A stretch of DNA of 64,000 nt from Glandiceps talaboti (taxonomy: Eukaryota; Hemichordata; Enteropneusta; Spengelidae). The stretch covers positions 24,374,986-24,438,985 of the forward strand of contig NC_135561.1 of assembly GCF_964340395.1 (NCBI RefSeq), in the 5' to 3' direction. This document shows, piece after piece, positions 24,578 through 36,076 of this stretch (the first letter of the stretch is position 1; each line of letters opens with the position of its first letter). Position numbers and translations under genes: made by a program. The notes below the pieces were generated by a model. That model worked only from the letters and a program-made list of their open reading frames with translations. It was not told where the DNA came from and searched no databases.

Positions 24578-24860
24578 TGTGAAGCTGTTAGTGTGATACA
24601 AAAATGGGGACAATCTACTAAAATTGCTGTTAACCACACTAACGAATGTTTATTGTGTAGAGAATTTACAAATGTGATGAGTGAAACGCGGGCCTTGAAA
24701 AGGTATCTTATAAATTACTACAGCAATTATACTGTATTGCAAACTATTGACCCTCCACTGCGGGTTGTGTGCAAGACAATTTAAAGAATATGAAATAAAA
24801 GAGTTGATTTTGTAACTGAATTCATGGAAGTAAATAATTTTGTATGTTTCATACATATAG

Positions 24861-24998
24861 GTTAATAGTCAAAGTGAGGAAGTGGATGAAGTGCTGACCA
24901 ATTATATGTCAGCATGTAGTCACGTGATCACCCAGCTGTTGCAATTAGCATACAGAGTACAGAATTGGACTATTCCATTGGACGATTTCATGTCAAAG
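24861..24998 (+). CDS. Exon c of plus-strand helical-repeat gene
   Basis: The acceptor CATACATATAG (weak pyrimidine tract) and donor TCAAAG|GTTGGT bound 138 nt, exactly 46 codons, phase 0 in and out. The residues begin VNSQSEEVDEVLTNYMSACS and end IPLDDFMSK; the middle (HVITQLLQLAYRVQNW) is a clear amphipathic helix. It too short to stand alone, but its phase and helical character agree with the exons on either side. Introns of 6.4 kb and 9.1 kb flank it. Confidence 0.68.
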
Positions 24999-25224
24999 GT
25001 TGGTGAATACTTTTTCTAAACAAATATTTTGAGCCAGTCAAATATCATTTACATGACACAGTATACAATGAGTTAGTGCAGATTTAATGATCAGTTGTAA
25101 TTCAGTACAAACACAACTTGAATGAATCTTTGACTAGCTGAACACTATGAGTGGACTTTTTAGCCCCCCTGCAACCTGTAGATTCCAAGCCGGTCACGCT
25201 AACCATTCACCCATCATGGCTCCA

Positions 25225-25790
25225 CAAACAGTACATATGTTAACCATATGAAAACGCATATGTCCAAGAAAGCTTGTTGATGTACCTTACAGTGTTAATG
25301 AATAATTTGCATAATTAATGATTTTTGGTAATTAGGCCATATCTTAAGAATACCTACTTCAATTTCAATATAATTCAGTACACACGTTAACAATAACTAT
25401 CGCATATGTCCTGTAAAGCTTGTTGCTGTACCTTAAAGTGTTAATGAATAATTTGCATAATTAATGATTGTTGTAATTAGGCTATATCTTAAAGATGGCA
25501 TGCTTCAATTTCAATACAATTTAGTACATACATTAAACGTAACAGAGTGCATATCTCTTATAAAAGTTGTTGGTTTCGCGTAAAGATTTAGTGAATAATT
25601 TGCATAATTAATTATTTTCGGTAATTAGGCTTAAGACTGCATACTTCAATTTCAATATAATTTACTTCATACATTAAACATAACAAAGTTTATATGCCCT
25701 ATAAAGTTTGGTGATGTACCCTACAGTGTTAATAACTAATTTGCATAATTAATGATCTTTGGTAATTAGGATATATCATAAGAATCAGGG
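25225..25790. repeat. Family C core fragment without termini
   Basis: About three ~180-bp units containing AATTTGCATAATTAATGATT, GGTAATTAGGC, CTTCAATTTCAATA and CCTTAAAGTGTTAATGA. The same units fill family C at 30276-31399. Neither family C terminus is present. Confidence 0.7.
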
Positions 25791-26851
25791 CTCGAACTTA
25801 TCAATTGTGCGATTGCCCGGGACAAGTTAAATGAGCTGCCGTTTTTAGCTCCGCTGTCAGCGAAAGCTGAAAATGCAGCTTTAGGTATAGGTGGGTATAA
25901 GAGGTATAGAGTAGAGTGAATCATAGGTGTCCGTCAACTTTTTATATTTTCATCATCTTCTCCGAAAGTGACTGTCAGAATTCTTCAATATTTGGTGTGC
26001 ATGTTCCCTGGGGGGAGGCTATTCAGATTTGTTCATGCCAAGTTGATCTGTGCCATTTTCAATTTTTTATGATTTTTTTTCTTCAAAAAATGATATTTTC
26101 ATCATCTCCTCAAATACTTCTTGTCAGATTGCTTTGATATCTGGTGTGTTGATGCGCAGGGGGTAGCTTACTCAGATTTGTTAATTTCAAGTCAGCACAA
26201 CTTCTTTTCTATTTTTTGTGATTTTATTATTTTAATTTAAAGAAAAAATGAATATGTTAATGAGCATTATGGCCGACGCCATATTGGAAATCAGTTCATG
26301 AGATTTTTAAATAAACTGCCACTTTTCAAAAGACACTATTGACGTGAAACAAGCAATGTAATATGTGCTATAGTCATAATTCTACGCATTGTGTGCCCAA
26401 ATGACAAGTGTTTGTTCGAAACAGGGTTGTAAACTTAAAATCCAAATTTTGCACCCCTACTACATAATCAGCCAGTCTGCAACAAACCACATTTGCATAC
26501 AATCTATCCTCATATGCTCCAGATAGCGACACTTTGAATGGCTGCTCACGGGCCTTATTTTTCGGTATTTTCAACTCGCCGTAACTTTCACTAGCGTTCC
26601 AAATTTTAGATACTGAAAATGCCTAAACCTCAACTGATATCTCTTGTTTCGTGCCAGCAAAATAAATTTTAGCATTACATTTAGGAATACCGATTTTCCG
26701 ACGAATTCGGGACGCATACTTGAGGCCCTGAAATTTCGACCCAGTGTTTCGCTCACAGCATCGAAGTATAACCCTCCATGCTCATAGTTTCCTCAATACG
26801 GACTGGAAAGTTTACAAATTTCACAAAAATGTGGATTTTTATGTGTTTTAA

Positions 26852-28469
26852 CCCTTTCACCACCAATTCCCGCTATTGCGGGAACGCTCTAGGGCGCCCA
26901 CCAATTCCCGCTATTGCGGGAACGCCAAAGGTCATTCACCTACCTCGCCGTTATGCCGTTTAACGGCAGCTATTGCTGCAAAAATTGCTGCCATAACTAG
27001 TTCCACACATGCGTATTAGCCTTGTTTATCTACACAGCCATTTTGAAAGCATGACAGTGAACGGTATCTGGAGTACGATCCAAATGACGAGCGATCGTAA
27101 TTTTTTGTGCGTTTTTCGCTCACGAAATCGAATTTCAACATGGCGGAAGTAATTAACGGCTCTCATAACATGGCCTACGATATAAATTATGTCACTATCT
27201 TTGGATATTTCGACAGAATTTGACTTGAAATACATCGTTGAATACAAGTATTTAGCTATGGGAACACATTGTACTTGTATGTAAGCATCAAATTCCCGCT
27301 AAGGCCGTGTGAGCTGCCGACGCCAGTTTACGGTTGAATTTTTGAATGTCGTTCAAATTTACGCAATCTTGTGACCGTGCCGACGCCCATGCTAACGTTC
27401 TGGGGGTAATTTTGGGCTATATTGTGGATTATTTTGGTTTTATTTCTTTTTGTTACGGCTCAATAATGACTTGTATTTGTATTAGCTCAGTGTGTAGAGG
27501 TCAGTGGAGGGAAACTTACTCGTGATATGGGCGATTTTCCGATCGGATTTTTTACGCGAGTTTTTCAATGTAAAATTCAAATTTCAACATCGCCAAAGCA
27601 AAATCTGTCTCCCCTAACATCGTTTGCAATGTAAATAAATGTGCTGTTCGTAGAAATTTCCACTCAATTTTTACTATGAATACGATGTTTTGTACAAGGA
27701 GATGGCTGCGTGAACTCAATACAGTATATGGAAGGATCAGATTATCGCAACGTAACTTCAAAGTCCCGACTGCATATTTGCTTTCGTGGGTAAGCATGTC
27801 GGCGAAAAGCGTCACGTTGGCGTCCCGATTCGGACTTGTAAACTACCAATTTGGGAGCATTTTTTACTGATTTTGAGGATAAATTTGGTGATAATTTGTT
27901 GTTGTTCTGTCAAATAATGATATATAATTACACAAACTGATTTTTCAGAAGGTATTGGGGCGACGACTTCAGATATTTTTGTCCCTTTGATTGCCGGTGC
28001 GGGGCCGACTATTGCGTTGTAATCGGATTAGTGAGCCGTTAATTATTTTCGTTCAAATTTATTACGACTAAAAATAACATTTTCTGACAAATTTTCGCCG
28101 ATTTTGACCATTTAACCAGTATACAGAAGTTTTGTAGGAACATAAATGTTGGTATTTTGAATTTTGTTTGTAATATAAATATTTTGTTTATTTGTGATAT
28201 GTCAATAAATAAACAACCTATGTTTGTTTTATTAATATTTTATTACATTAATCCATATTTCGGTTATGTGTGTGATATTTGAATGTATGTATTTGGTACT
28301 ATGATGTAGAAAATTTATTTTCCATTCAAATGATACCTTATTTTTAAAAAATAAGCAACTCCAAGTATTTTTATATCAGTTTGATTACACCACACTCACG
28401 CTCACATTATGTTAGTGAGGGGGCTGGTGGACAACACACAATCCCATGAGGCCATTGGTGGTGAAAGGG
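26852..28469. mobile_element. piggyBac-like non-autonomous transposon with TTAA duplication
   Basis: TTAA at 26848-26851 and 28470-28473 flanks perfect terminal inverted repeats CCCTTTCACCACCAAT / ATTGGTGGTGAAAGGG. The TTAA target and a 5'-CCC terminus are the piggyBac signature. The 1.6-kb interior has no transposase ORF; it includes two copies of a hairpin CCCGCTATTGCGGG near 26868 and 26910. It lies inside family B copy B1, so it is younger than that insertion. Confidence 0.85.
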
Positions 28470-28657
28470 TTAAATAACCATGGCAAGTAAATTTTGTAGG
28501 ATCGCTGTGTAACAGTCCCGACCGTTCAAGAATTTTCAGTAGAAAATGACTGATTTGACCCGGAAGCTGAAGATGACCTCGTTTGATGTCCGGGTGATTT
28601 TCCACAGCAACATCACAGGAGTTCTTGGTACTCACTAAAATCACACTTCAGACCCAC

Positions 28658-28665
28658 TATAAAAG
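28658..28665 (+). promoter_or_regulatory. TATA box of the captured promoter in B1
   Basis: TATAAAAG lies 84 bp upstream of the ATG of an exon-like frame. The same motif and spacing recur in B2 (31737-31744). The match is by sequence only. Confidence 0.4.
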
Positions 28666-28741
28666 TTTGATGTTTTCAGATAACATGTAACTTGTGATTA
28701 ATTCTATGTTGTCGTGCAATTTGGAGTGACAGTGAACCAGA

Positions 28742-28915
28742 ATGAAGACAACTCGCGTAAGGAAGGCATGCCTTGGCATGCGGTTGAAGTTATGCAAGAG
28801 CGGTCTCACTGCCGACTGTGAATCGACCAAACTTTGTTTATTGGCCGACAGTTTACATGTAAAGTTAAACGACATGAACGTGTCTTGCCATTTCCAAAAT
28901 GCAAATATTTGGCAG
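28742..28915 (+). pseudogene. Captured first exon inside family B copy B1
   Basis: From ATG at 28742 to donor GGCAG|GTAAAA there are 58 codons in phase 0: a basic start (MKTTRVRKACLGMRLKLCKS), then LTADCESTKLCLLADSLHVK and the end CHFQNANIWQ. The frame after residue 9 is preserved in B2 with few changes, and a TATA box lies upstream in both. I infer that family B captured a host promoter and first exon. Donor gene not recognised. It may no longer be functional. Confidence 0.4.
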
Positions 28916-29841
28916 GTAAAAACAATTACAATAATTACAACTTTAATTTGGCTTCAGACTTTGCATTATGTTTTTCGTATTTTTCCCCGTTTTACATGTA
29001 AATCTGAAAAGGTTCTCTCTGGTCATGCCAGTGGTTAGGCCTGCTTACATACGACAGACAGTGCACAAGTCTATATTGCTGACTTGATTCTAAACAAATA
29101 GTAGGGACAATTGTCAGAATCAAGTCCCGGATTACTCCGTATGCAAGCACGACTCGTCAGTGATCATACCGGGACTGCTTTGAGTACGGGCGAGGTGAGG
29201 CATGTTGAGGTATTTTGTTGAGAATTATAAATATTGTGAAATGTCAAGTACAAGGTATAAATACAATGGAATGATGAAAAAAAATTGGCCAAGTCTGCTG
29301 ACAGGTGCCGGCTAGAAGAAACTCCGTAAATTAAAATATCAGACGATGTTATGTCTACTACAACTAGTACAAGTTGAATGTTGTTGACTTGGTAAATTTG
29401 TTAGAAAATTGAAATTCGAATTGCCTCAAAATTATTTTAGATCCCTAGTTTATTTCATTCATCATTAAAATTTTCCAGGGTTGAAGCTGTAAGATACTGG
29501 AATTATTTATAGCCAACCTCAAAATCCTCTTTTTTTTTTCTTTTTCTTGTGTGCATTTCCCAGTCATTTTTTTTCTGAGATTTTGTGCAATTTTTCATAA
29601 GAGTAGATTTTTGTTATAAAATGGTAACTATGGTATAAAAGTACAATACATTACCAACTTCTGTGTAAAATGTGTTTTATAGTGAGACATCATATGAAAC
29701 CACAAACCACTTTATTGCATCGCTAAAACAAAACTGCATAGTGAAGAGCTGAAGAACTGAACCACTTCTACATGTCACCAAAATAAAAAATTAAATTAAA
29801 AAAAAAACAGCGGAGCTATTCTGACCGATAGGTCGCTTGTT

Positions 29842-29915
29842 TCTTTTTCTTGTGTGCATTTCCCAGTCATTATTTTTCTGAGATTTTGTGTAATTTTTCA
29901 TAACAGTAGATTTTT
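29842..29915 (+). mobile_element. Partial family B, 3' portion, first piece
   Basis: CTTTTTCTTGTGTGCATTTC..AACAGTAGATTTT is internal family B sequence that directly follows the B1 terminus. It is cut by B2 and resumes at 32901, so 29842-29915 plus 32901-33132 form one 3' fragment of a further B copy. Confidence 0.75.
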
Positions 29916-30275
29916 TAGCTCCGCTGTCAGCGAAAGCTGAAAGCATAGCTTTAGGTATAGGTGAGTATAGAGTATAGGTGAATCATAGGTGTCCATCAAT
30001 TTTTTATATTTTCATCATCTTCTTCGAAAGTAACAGCCAGAATACTTTGGTATTTGGTGTGCATGTTCCCTGGGGGGAGGTTTTTCAGATTTGTTCATGC
30101 CAAGTTGATCTGTGCCATTTTCAATTTTTTATGATTTTTTTTCCAAAAATGACATTTTCATCAACTCCTCATATACTTCAAGTCAGATTGCTTTGATATC
30201 TGGTGTGTTGATGCACAGAGGGTAGCTTACTTAGATTTGTTAATTTTAAGTCAGCACGTCTTCTCTTCTATTTTT

Positions 30276-30320
30276 ACCTCCCGTAAAGGAGGTATTAAAA
30301 GGGAGGTATTAAAAGGGGAA

Positions 30321-30356
<36 letters not shown>

Positions 30357-31399
30357 ATCATTTTCTAAAAATCGGCTGACTAAATTCTAATGAAATTTGG
30401 GATATATAATCTTTAGGGTAATAGCTAGACCTGATTAGGTTTTGAGCCAGATCTGTTAATGTTTAATTAGAGAAATTTGCATATTAATGAAATCAACTAA
30501 TTATGCAATATCTTAAGACTGCATACTTCAATTTCAATATAATTTAGTACATTCGTTAAACATAACAACATACATTTGTCCTATAAAATTTGTTGATGTA
30601 TCTTTCAGCGTTAATGAATAATTTGCATAATTAATTATTTTTGGTAATTAGGCTATATCTTAAGAATACATACTACAAATTCAACATAATTTAGTACATA
30701 CATTAACCATAAGAAAACACATGTATCCTATCAAGTTTGTTGATGCACCGTACAGTGTTAATGAATAATTTGCATAATTAATTATTTTTGGTAATTAGGC
30801 TATATCTCATAATACTTCAAATTCAACATAATTTAGTACATATGTTAACCATAAGAAAACACATATGTCCTATCAAGTTTGTTGATGCACCATACAGTGT
30901 TAATGAATAATTTGCATAATTAATGATTTTCGGTAATTAGGCTATATCTTTAAGAATACATACTTCAATTCCAATATAATTCAGTACACACGTTAACCAT
31001 AACAATCGCATATGTCCTGTAAAGTTTGTTGGTGTACCTTTCAGTGTTAATGAATAATTTGCGTAATTAATGATTCTTGGTAATTAGGCTATATCTTACG
31101 ACTGCATGTTTCAATTTCAATACAATTCAGTACATACATTAACCTAACAAATTGTGTATGTCCTATAAAGTTAGTTGATGTACCTTACAGTGTTAATGAA
31201 TAATTTGCATAATTAATGATTTTCGGTAATTAGGCTATATCTTAAGACTGCATTAAGCAGTATCGTACACTCTTACATACATTAACCTAAGAAAGCACGC
31301 TTGTCGAAAAAAGAAAGCCTGTTGCCATAGTTTTTTAGCTTAATGAGTTATTTGCATAATTAGTGATTCCCTTACGGGAGGCATTCAGTTTAAATCTGG
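30276..31399 (+). mobile_element. Family C element nested in B2
   Basis: The 5' end ACCTCCCGTAAAGGAGGT is a hairpin, followed by a (TGTC)n tract and five or six ~180-bp units. The 3' end has the subterminal complement CTTACGGGAGG, then CAG-tttaaat-CTG and GGTT. The empty site is visible in B5 (near 43980): uninterrupted CTTCTATTTTTTATGA versus CTTCTATTTTT[C]TATAAT here. Insertion was therefore inside a T-run, as for families A and B. Confidence 0.8.
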
Positions 31400-31736
31400 T
31401 TTATAATTTTTTTTTTGTAATTTGAAAAAAAAATGAATATGTTAATGAGCATTATGACCGACGCCATATTGGAAATCAGACCATGAGACTTTAAGCAAAC
31501 TGCCACTTTTCAAAAGACACTATTGACGTCAAACAAGCAATGTAATATGTGCTATAGTCATAATTCTACGCATTGTGTGCCCAAATGACAAGTGTTTGTT
31601 CGAAACAGGGTTGTAAACTTCAAATCCAAATTGTTGTAAATATCAAATCCTCGTTTGACCGGGCGATTTTCCACAGCAACAACGCGAGAGTTCTTGGTAC
31701 TCACTAAAATCACACTTCAGACCCACTATAAAAGTT

Positions 31737-31744
31737 TGATGTTT
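31737..31744 (+). promoter_or_regulatory. TATA box of the captured promoter in B2
   Basis: TATAAAAG lies 77 bp upstream of the exon-like ATG at 31814, equivalent to 28658-28665 in B1. Confidence 0.4.
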
Positions 31745-31813
31745 TCAGATAACATGTAACTTGTGATTAATTCTATATTATTGTCGTGCAATTTGGAGTG
31801 AAAGTGAACCAGA

Positions 31814-31989
31814 ATGAAGACAACTCGCGTAAGGAAGGGGCATGCCTAGGCATGCGGTTGAAGTTATGCAAGAGCAGTCTCACTGCCGACTGTGAATCGA
31901 CCAAACTTTGTTTATTGGCCGACAGTTTACATGTGAAGTTAAACGACATGAATGTGTCTTGCCATTTCCAAAATGAAAATATTTGGCAG
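31814..31989 (+). pseudogene. Captured exon, second copy, frameshifted
   Basis: Same exon as 28742-28915, with the same donor GGCAG|GTAAAA. A 2-nt insertion (AAGGAAGGGGCAT versus AAGGAAGGCAT) breaks the frame from the ATG, but the downstream frame (LTADCESTKLCLLADSLHVK..CHFQNENIWQ) is intact and nearly unchanged. Confidence 0.4.
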
Positions 31990-32900
31990 GTAAAAATAAT
32001 TAAAATAATTACAACTTTAATTTGGCTTCAGACTTTACATTATGTTTTTCGTGTCTTTCCCTGTTTTACATGTAAATCCGAAAAGGTTCTCTCTGGTCAT
32101 GCCAGTGGTTAGCCCTGCTTACATACGACAGGCGGTGCACGAGTCTATATTGCTGACTTGACTCTAAACAAATAGTAGGGACAATTGTCAGAATCGAGTC
32201 CCGGATTACTCCGTATGCAAGCACGACTCGTCAGTGATCATAGAGGGACTGCTTTGAGTACGAGCGAGGTGAGGCATGTTAAGGTATTTTGTTGAGAATT
32301 ATTAATATTGCGAAATGTCAAGTACAAGGTTTAAATACAATGGAATGATGAAAAAAAATTGGCCAAGTCTGCTGACAGGCGCCGGTCAGAAGAAACTCCG
32401 TAAATTAAAATATCAAACGATGTTATGTCTACTACAACTAGTACAAGTTGAATGTTGTTGACTTGGTAAATTTGTTAGAAAATTGAAATTTGAATTGCCT
32501 TAAAATTATTTTAGATCCCTAGTTTATTTCATTCATCATTAACATTTTCCAGGGTTAAAGCTGTAAGACACTGGAATTATTTATAGCCAACCTCAAAATC
32601 CTCTTTTTTTTCTTTTTCTTGTGTGCATTTCCCAGTCATTTTTTTTCAGAGATTTTGTGCAATTTTTCATAACAGTAGATTTTTGTTATAAAATGGTGAC
32701 TATGGTATAAAAGTACAATATATTACCAACTTCTGTGTAAAATGTGTTTTATAGTGAGACATCATATGAAACCAGTAACCACTTTATTACATCGCTAAAA
32801 CAAAACTGCATAGTGAAGAACTGAACCACTTCTACATGTCACCAAAATAAAAAAAAAATAAAAAAACAGTGGAGCTATTCTGACCGATAGGTCGCTTGTT

Positions 32901-33132
32901 TTATAAAATGGTGACTATGGTATAAAAGTACCAGTACAATACATTAACAACTTTCTGTGTAAAATGTGTTTTATAGTGAGACATCATATGAAACCACTAA
33001 CCACTTTATTACATCGCTAAAACAAAACTGCATAGTGAAGAGCTGAAGAACTGAACAACTTCTACATGTTACCAAAATAAAAAATAAAATTAAAAACAAC
33101 ATCGGAGCTATTCTGACCGATAGGTCGCTTGT
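32901..33132 (+). mobile_element. Partial family B, 3' portion, second piece
   Basis: It resumes at TTATAAAATGGTGACTATGG where 29915 stopped and ends with CATCGGAGCT, GACC-gata-GGTC and CTTGTT. Its 5' part is missing: the sequence before 25845 is not family B, so this is a truncated or tandem-end copy. Confidence 0.75.
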
Positions 33133-34057
33133 TACATCTTCTAAAAAGAATAACTACTTTCCTATGTTTGTTGGTACAGTAACATTTCTAAATCATCGAG
33201 TTGAATTGAGAAATCGCAATGTTCGGCAACATGTCAACAAAACATTTGTCCAAAGACTAAAGGAGGTTGCATGATATGTTGGCTGATTGAAAATGAACAA
33301 TATTAATCTAATGGCTATGATGGTTTTTGAAACCAACAACTGCATAGAGTGTTGACTTTCTTTACCTCTCGTCCATGTCAGAGAATTAGATGTCATTCAA
33401 TAAAAAGACCCAAATCAAGTGTATGAACCCTGGCCCAGGCAGCCGGTCATAAATGAATCTACCCTGCGCGAGCTTATGGGCTTTGCCTAGTTATGATATT
33501 ATAAAGCAGTATACATGTTATTCATAAAGAGCTTCTGTGTGAGATTTTGACCTTAAACCTTAGCCTATATGTTCAAGGTCTAATAGCACAATGTATTGAA
33601 AGTGTATATGGGCACCTGGCATGCTGGAATCAATCTCAACCAAACCTGACATGCATATACATATCACATTGAATCACGATTTTGCAAGAATTGTTGACTT
33701 GCAGGTACATTTATTGTAAAACTTACATTTGTTCCAGCACTTCTGAAAGCATAATATTATCCACGTAAATATCCAATTAACTCTAATGTTCAATGACTGA
33801 TTCTATAGTCCATTTATGGACATCACTTTATTTGATGACCTTTACATTCAAGACCAAGTGACAGCCATATTTGTTAAAAAGTCAGAATGTGAATGAGTAA
33901 GATAAGAAGCTGGGAAATCTGTCTTTACATTGCAAAGTTTTGGATGATTGCAGGTATTTGATTTGCAAACAAATTGGTCCTGAGGTTACACATCCTCATT
34001 TATGTCTGTAGCTGTCATGTACAGATCTTCATACCATATTCTCTTGTTTTGACACAG
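33133..34057. other. Intron 3 sequence before the large exon
   Basis: Unique AT-rich DNA; no exon or repeat recognised. It ends in the acceptor CTCTTGTTTTGACACAG. Confidence 0.5.
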
Positions 34058-34684
34058 CTAAAGTTGTTGCTCAAGCAGTCCACCAAAGATGTCAAAAAAC
34101 AAGCAAATGTAGACCAGTTACAATCGCTATCACCAATTATCCAAATTTGCAGTGCTGTTTTGAAAGAAATATCTCAGATTTCATACACTATGAAAGACAG
34201 GGTGAACCCACTACTCAAGATACATCAAAGACACCTGACAGAGGGATTGGAAAGACTGCTTGCGATCATAACTAACCAACACTTACTGGAGGAGACATCA
34301 AATATAACAAAAGTTGCCATTGTGATATTGCAAGTAAGGCTTGGGGAGAATGGGGATACTTCAACTGAAGACAACTGGAATATTCATAAATCCATTGTGA
34401 ACAAGACAATACTCTCACTAAAGATGAACAATAACATTACCAAACCAATCTTAAGTTTAAATATTGAGTATCTGACGTTAATCTGCCAAGCAAAGACTCT
34501 ACTAAAAGACCATTTAGGAGAAGAGTTTCTGATGGATGTATGGGGCATTACACAAACTTTGATGTTACAATGTGTACAGGATGATGATGTTCAGCATCTT
34601 TTAGACAGTTTGCTGAGAATTCTGCTGGAGACTGCTTCCATTGTACAGTTGAGACAAATTGTGCAAGAAAGTTTATTGCATCTG
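34058..34684 (+). CDS. Exon d (209 codons) of plus-strand helical-repeat gene
   Basis: The acceptor TTTTGACACAG and donor CTG|GTGAGT bound 627 nt, phase 0 at both ends. The product begins LKLLLKQSTKDVKKQANVDQ and ends RQIVQESLLHL. It is a series of amphipathic helices with regular leucines (for example SPIIQICSAVLKEISQI, EGLERLLAIITNQHLLEE, LLDSLLRILLETASI), typical of ARM/HEAT-like alpha-solenoids, with no catalytic motif. No signal peptide or membrane span is visible. Its length, clean splice sites and lack of stops make it the strongest coding evidence in the window. I cannot assign an orthologue from sequence alone; a meiosis-type ARM protein such as MEI1 is only a guess to test. Confidence 0.85.
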
Positions 34685-34794
34685 GTGAGTGGTATTCAAA
34701 ATATATTTTCCTATGTTTAATACTGCAATCATGTAGCGATCAGAGTAGACTCGGTACTTTCATGCATAATAATGTAATGTATTGTATGAAGGAA

Positions 34795-34990
34795 TTGTCA
34801 GGGTTAGGAGTTGTTACTCTGTAAAGGAATTGTCAGGGTTAGGAATTGCTATTCTGTATTCGAATTTTTTGTAAAACCCTAATTCTTTTTCAAGTACCCC
34901 CCTGCCATATTCCAAAATTTTTCAAGTAACCCCCCTGCGAAAAGCCCCAAATATTTCAAGTACCCCCCCCCCCCCACCCGAATAAAAAAA
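34795..34990. repeat. Two stray 35-bp minisatellite units plus C-rich tracts
   Basis: GGAATTGTCAGGGTTAGGAG-type units occur twice here, followed by AAGTACCCCCCTG-type C-runs. The same pair (C-runs next to this unit) recurs at 48846-49000, where the unit expands to about 120 copies. Confidence 0.85.
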
Positions 34991-35734
34991 ATTTGGAATT
35001 CCTGTGGGTTAACATTCCATACCAAGTACAAAACTGTACATAATACACTTAATACCAACTTTGTCCATTATATATATAATCAATTTGTATATTGTGTGTA
35101 TATGTATACACAAACATGCACCAGTTAAAACAAAATGTTATGTTAACCAGTGCATTGCCTTTCCAAAAAACAACATATACTTGTAAATGAATTACACTTT
35201 GAATAACTCTTGTAAAATGATCAGCAGACCAACTGAGTCTTTGTTTTCTGTTCAATATTGTATTAGTACATTATACTAGTAGTGTTACAGTTGAATGTCA
35301 TTTTAGTTGTATTTGCAAATATTGCAATGCACATGTTATCTAAAGAGAGTTTTATACTGTATTGTTCCAGTTCAGTTTCCTAAATGTGTGCTAAAAGAAA
35401 TCAAATTGGTCTAAATAACACCGAAAAAACTCTTAATAAAATGCATTGCCATGTATCCCATTCTTGTTTGATGTAAATTAGTTCAATATAATGTCAAAAG
35501 AAAATAAATGTATGACTCAAAAATGCCAGCCACATTTCATCTAACAGAATAGGAATCAAGTGATATATATTAGTGGTAATGATAATTAAGATGGCCTTAT
35601 TATCATAGTAATTGTATATCTTAATGAACCTGGTAATACATTTACCTTGTAAGAACCTGATTATTGGACTGGTTTTGACGTTAGATTACAAAGGTGAATG
35701 CAGGATTTTAAGCAAAGTCTCAGAATGTGTTTAT
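34991..35734. other. AT-rich intronic sequence, no feature seen
   Basis: Unique sequence between the C-rich tract and the stop codon of the minus-strand SAP-like gene. No repeat or exon recognised. Confidence 0.45.
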
Positions 35735-36076
35735 TTAAATTTTTGATTTCCAAGTGGTAGCTCTCCTTCCAGATCTTGTGTATATAAACATGGCATTGTC
35801 ATCATTATCATCAGGCCCAATTTCTCCTTTAACTTCATCAGAGTTGGAACTAGCTGTATCATCATTCTCACTGTCACTGTCATCAGATGACAAATCACTC
35901 CCACTTTCTTTAGATTGATAATAATGGCATTTTACAACCTCAACTTTGTCTATTTTGTGCATTCCTTCCACAGCTGGAATTTCAGAGTTGGAAAGGTACT
36001 TATCAAGTTCTTTCACTTTCAATTTGGAAATGTCACCGTTTCTGACAAGCGCATCCCTGTCATATTCATCAAATTT
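35735..36076 (-). pseudogene. C-terminal part of a minus-strand SAP-like acidic-tail gene, split by family B
   Basis: Reading leftwards from the edge of B3: FDEYDRDALVRNGDISKLKV, then KELDKYLSNSEI..KIDKVEVVKCHYYQ, then a Ser/Asp-rich tail (SDLSSDDSDSENDD) and the end SGRRATTWKSKI before a TAA stop. The L..LKV.ELDKYL...K..KV..H pattern resembles the SAP-like DNA-binding motif seen in transposon-associated proteins. The N-terminal part lies at 42814-43077 in the same orientation. With B3 and a T-run of 5 (or 8) at the target, the two halves are in frame, so B3 inserted inside coding sequence. The gene is probably dead at this locus. SAP assignment is a pattern judgement. Confidence 0.65.

Larger units (their letters stand above)
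25845..29841 (+). mobile_element. Family B element, copy B1 (contains a TTAA transposon)
   Basis: It starts TTAGCTCCGCTGTCAGCGAA with hairpin CGCT-gt-CAGCG. It ends with the subterminal complement ACAGCGGAGCT, the hairpin GACC-gata-GGTC and CTTGTT at 29841. Compared with B2 it has about 2 kb extra, most of it the TTAA-flanked transposon at 26852-28469. It carries the captured promoter and exon at 28658-28915. No long ORF, so non-autonomous. The termini and T-run target suggest a Helentron/HINE-like rolling-circle element. Confidence 0.75.
29916..32900 (+). mobile_element. Family B element, copy B2 (contains family C)
   Basis: It starts TTAGCTCCGCTGTCAGCGAA and ends AACAGTGGAGCT, GACC-gata-GGTC, CTTGTT. 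It is inserted in the T-run of another B fragment (uninterrupted copies read GTAGATTTTTGTTATAAAAT). It contains the family C insertion at 30276-31399 and a second copy of the captured exon. Nearest relative in the window is B1, whose central and 3' parts match almost base for base. Confidence 0.85.

Noticed and set aside
24660-24701. Small exon (EFTNVMSETRALK) before exon c
   Set aside because: Its frame needs a phase that conflicts with the phase-0 exons on either side; in phase 0 it hits a stop.
27026-27870. Short ORFs in the piggyBac-like element
   Set aside because: All under 90 codons, on both strands, without piggyBac catalytic features.
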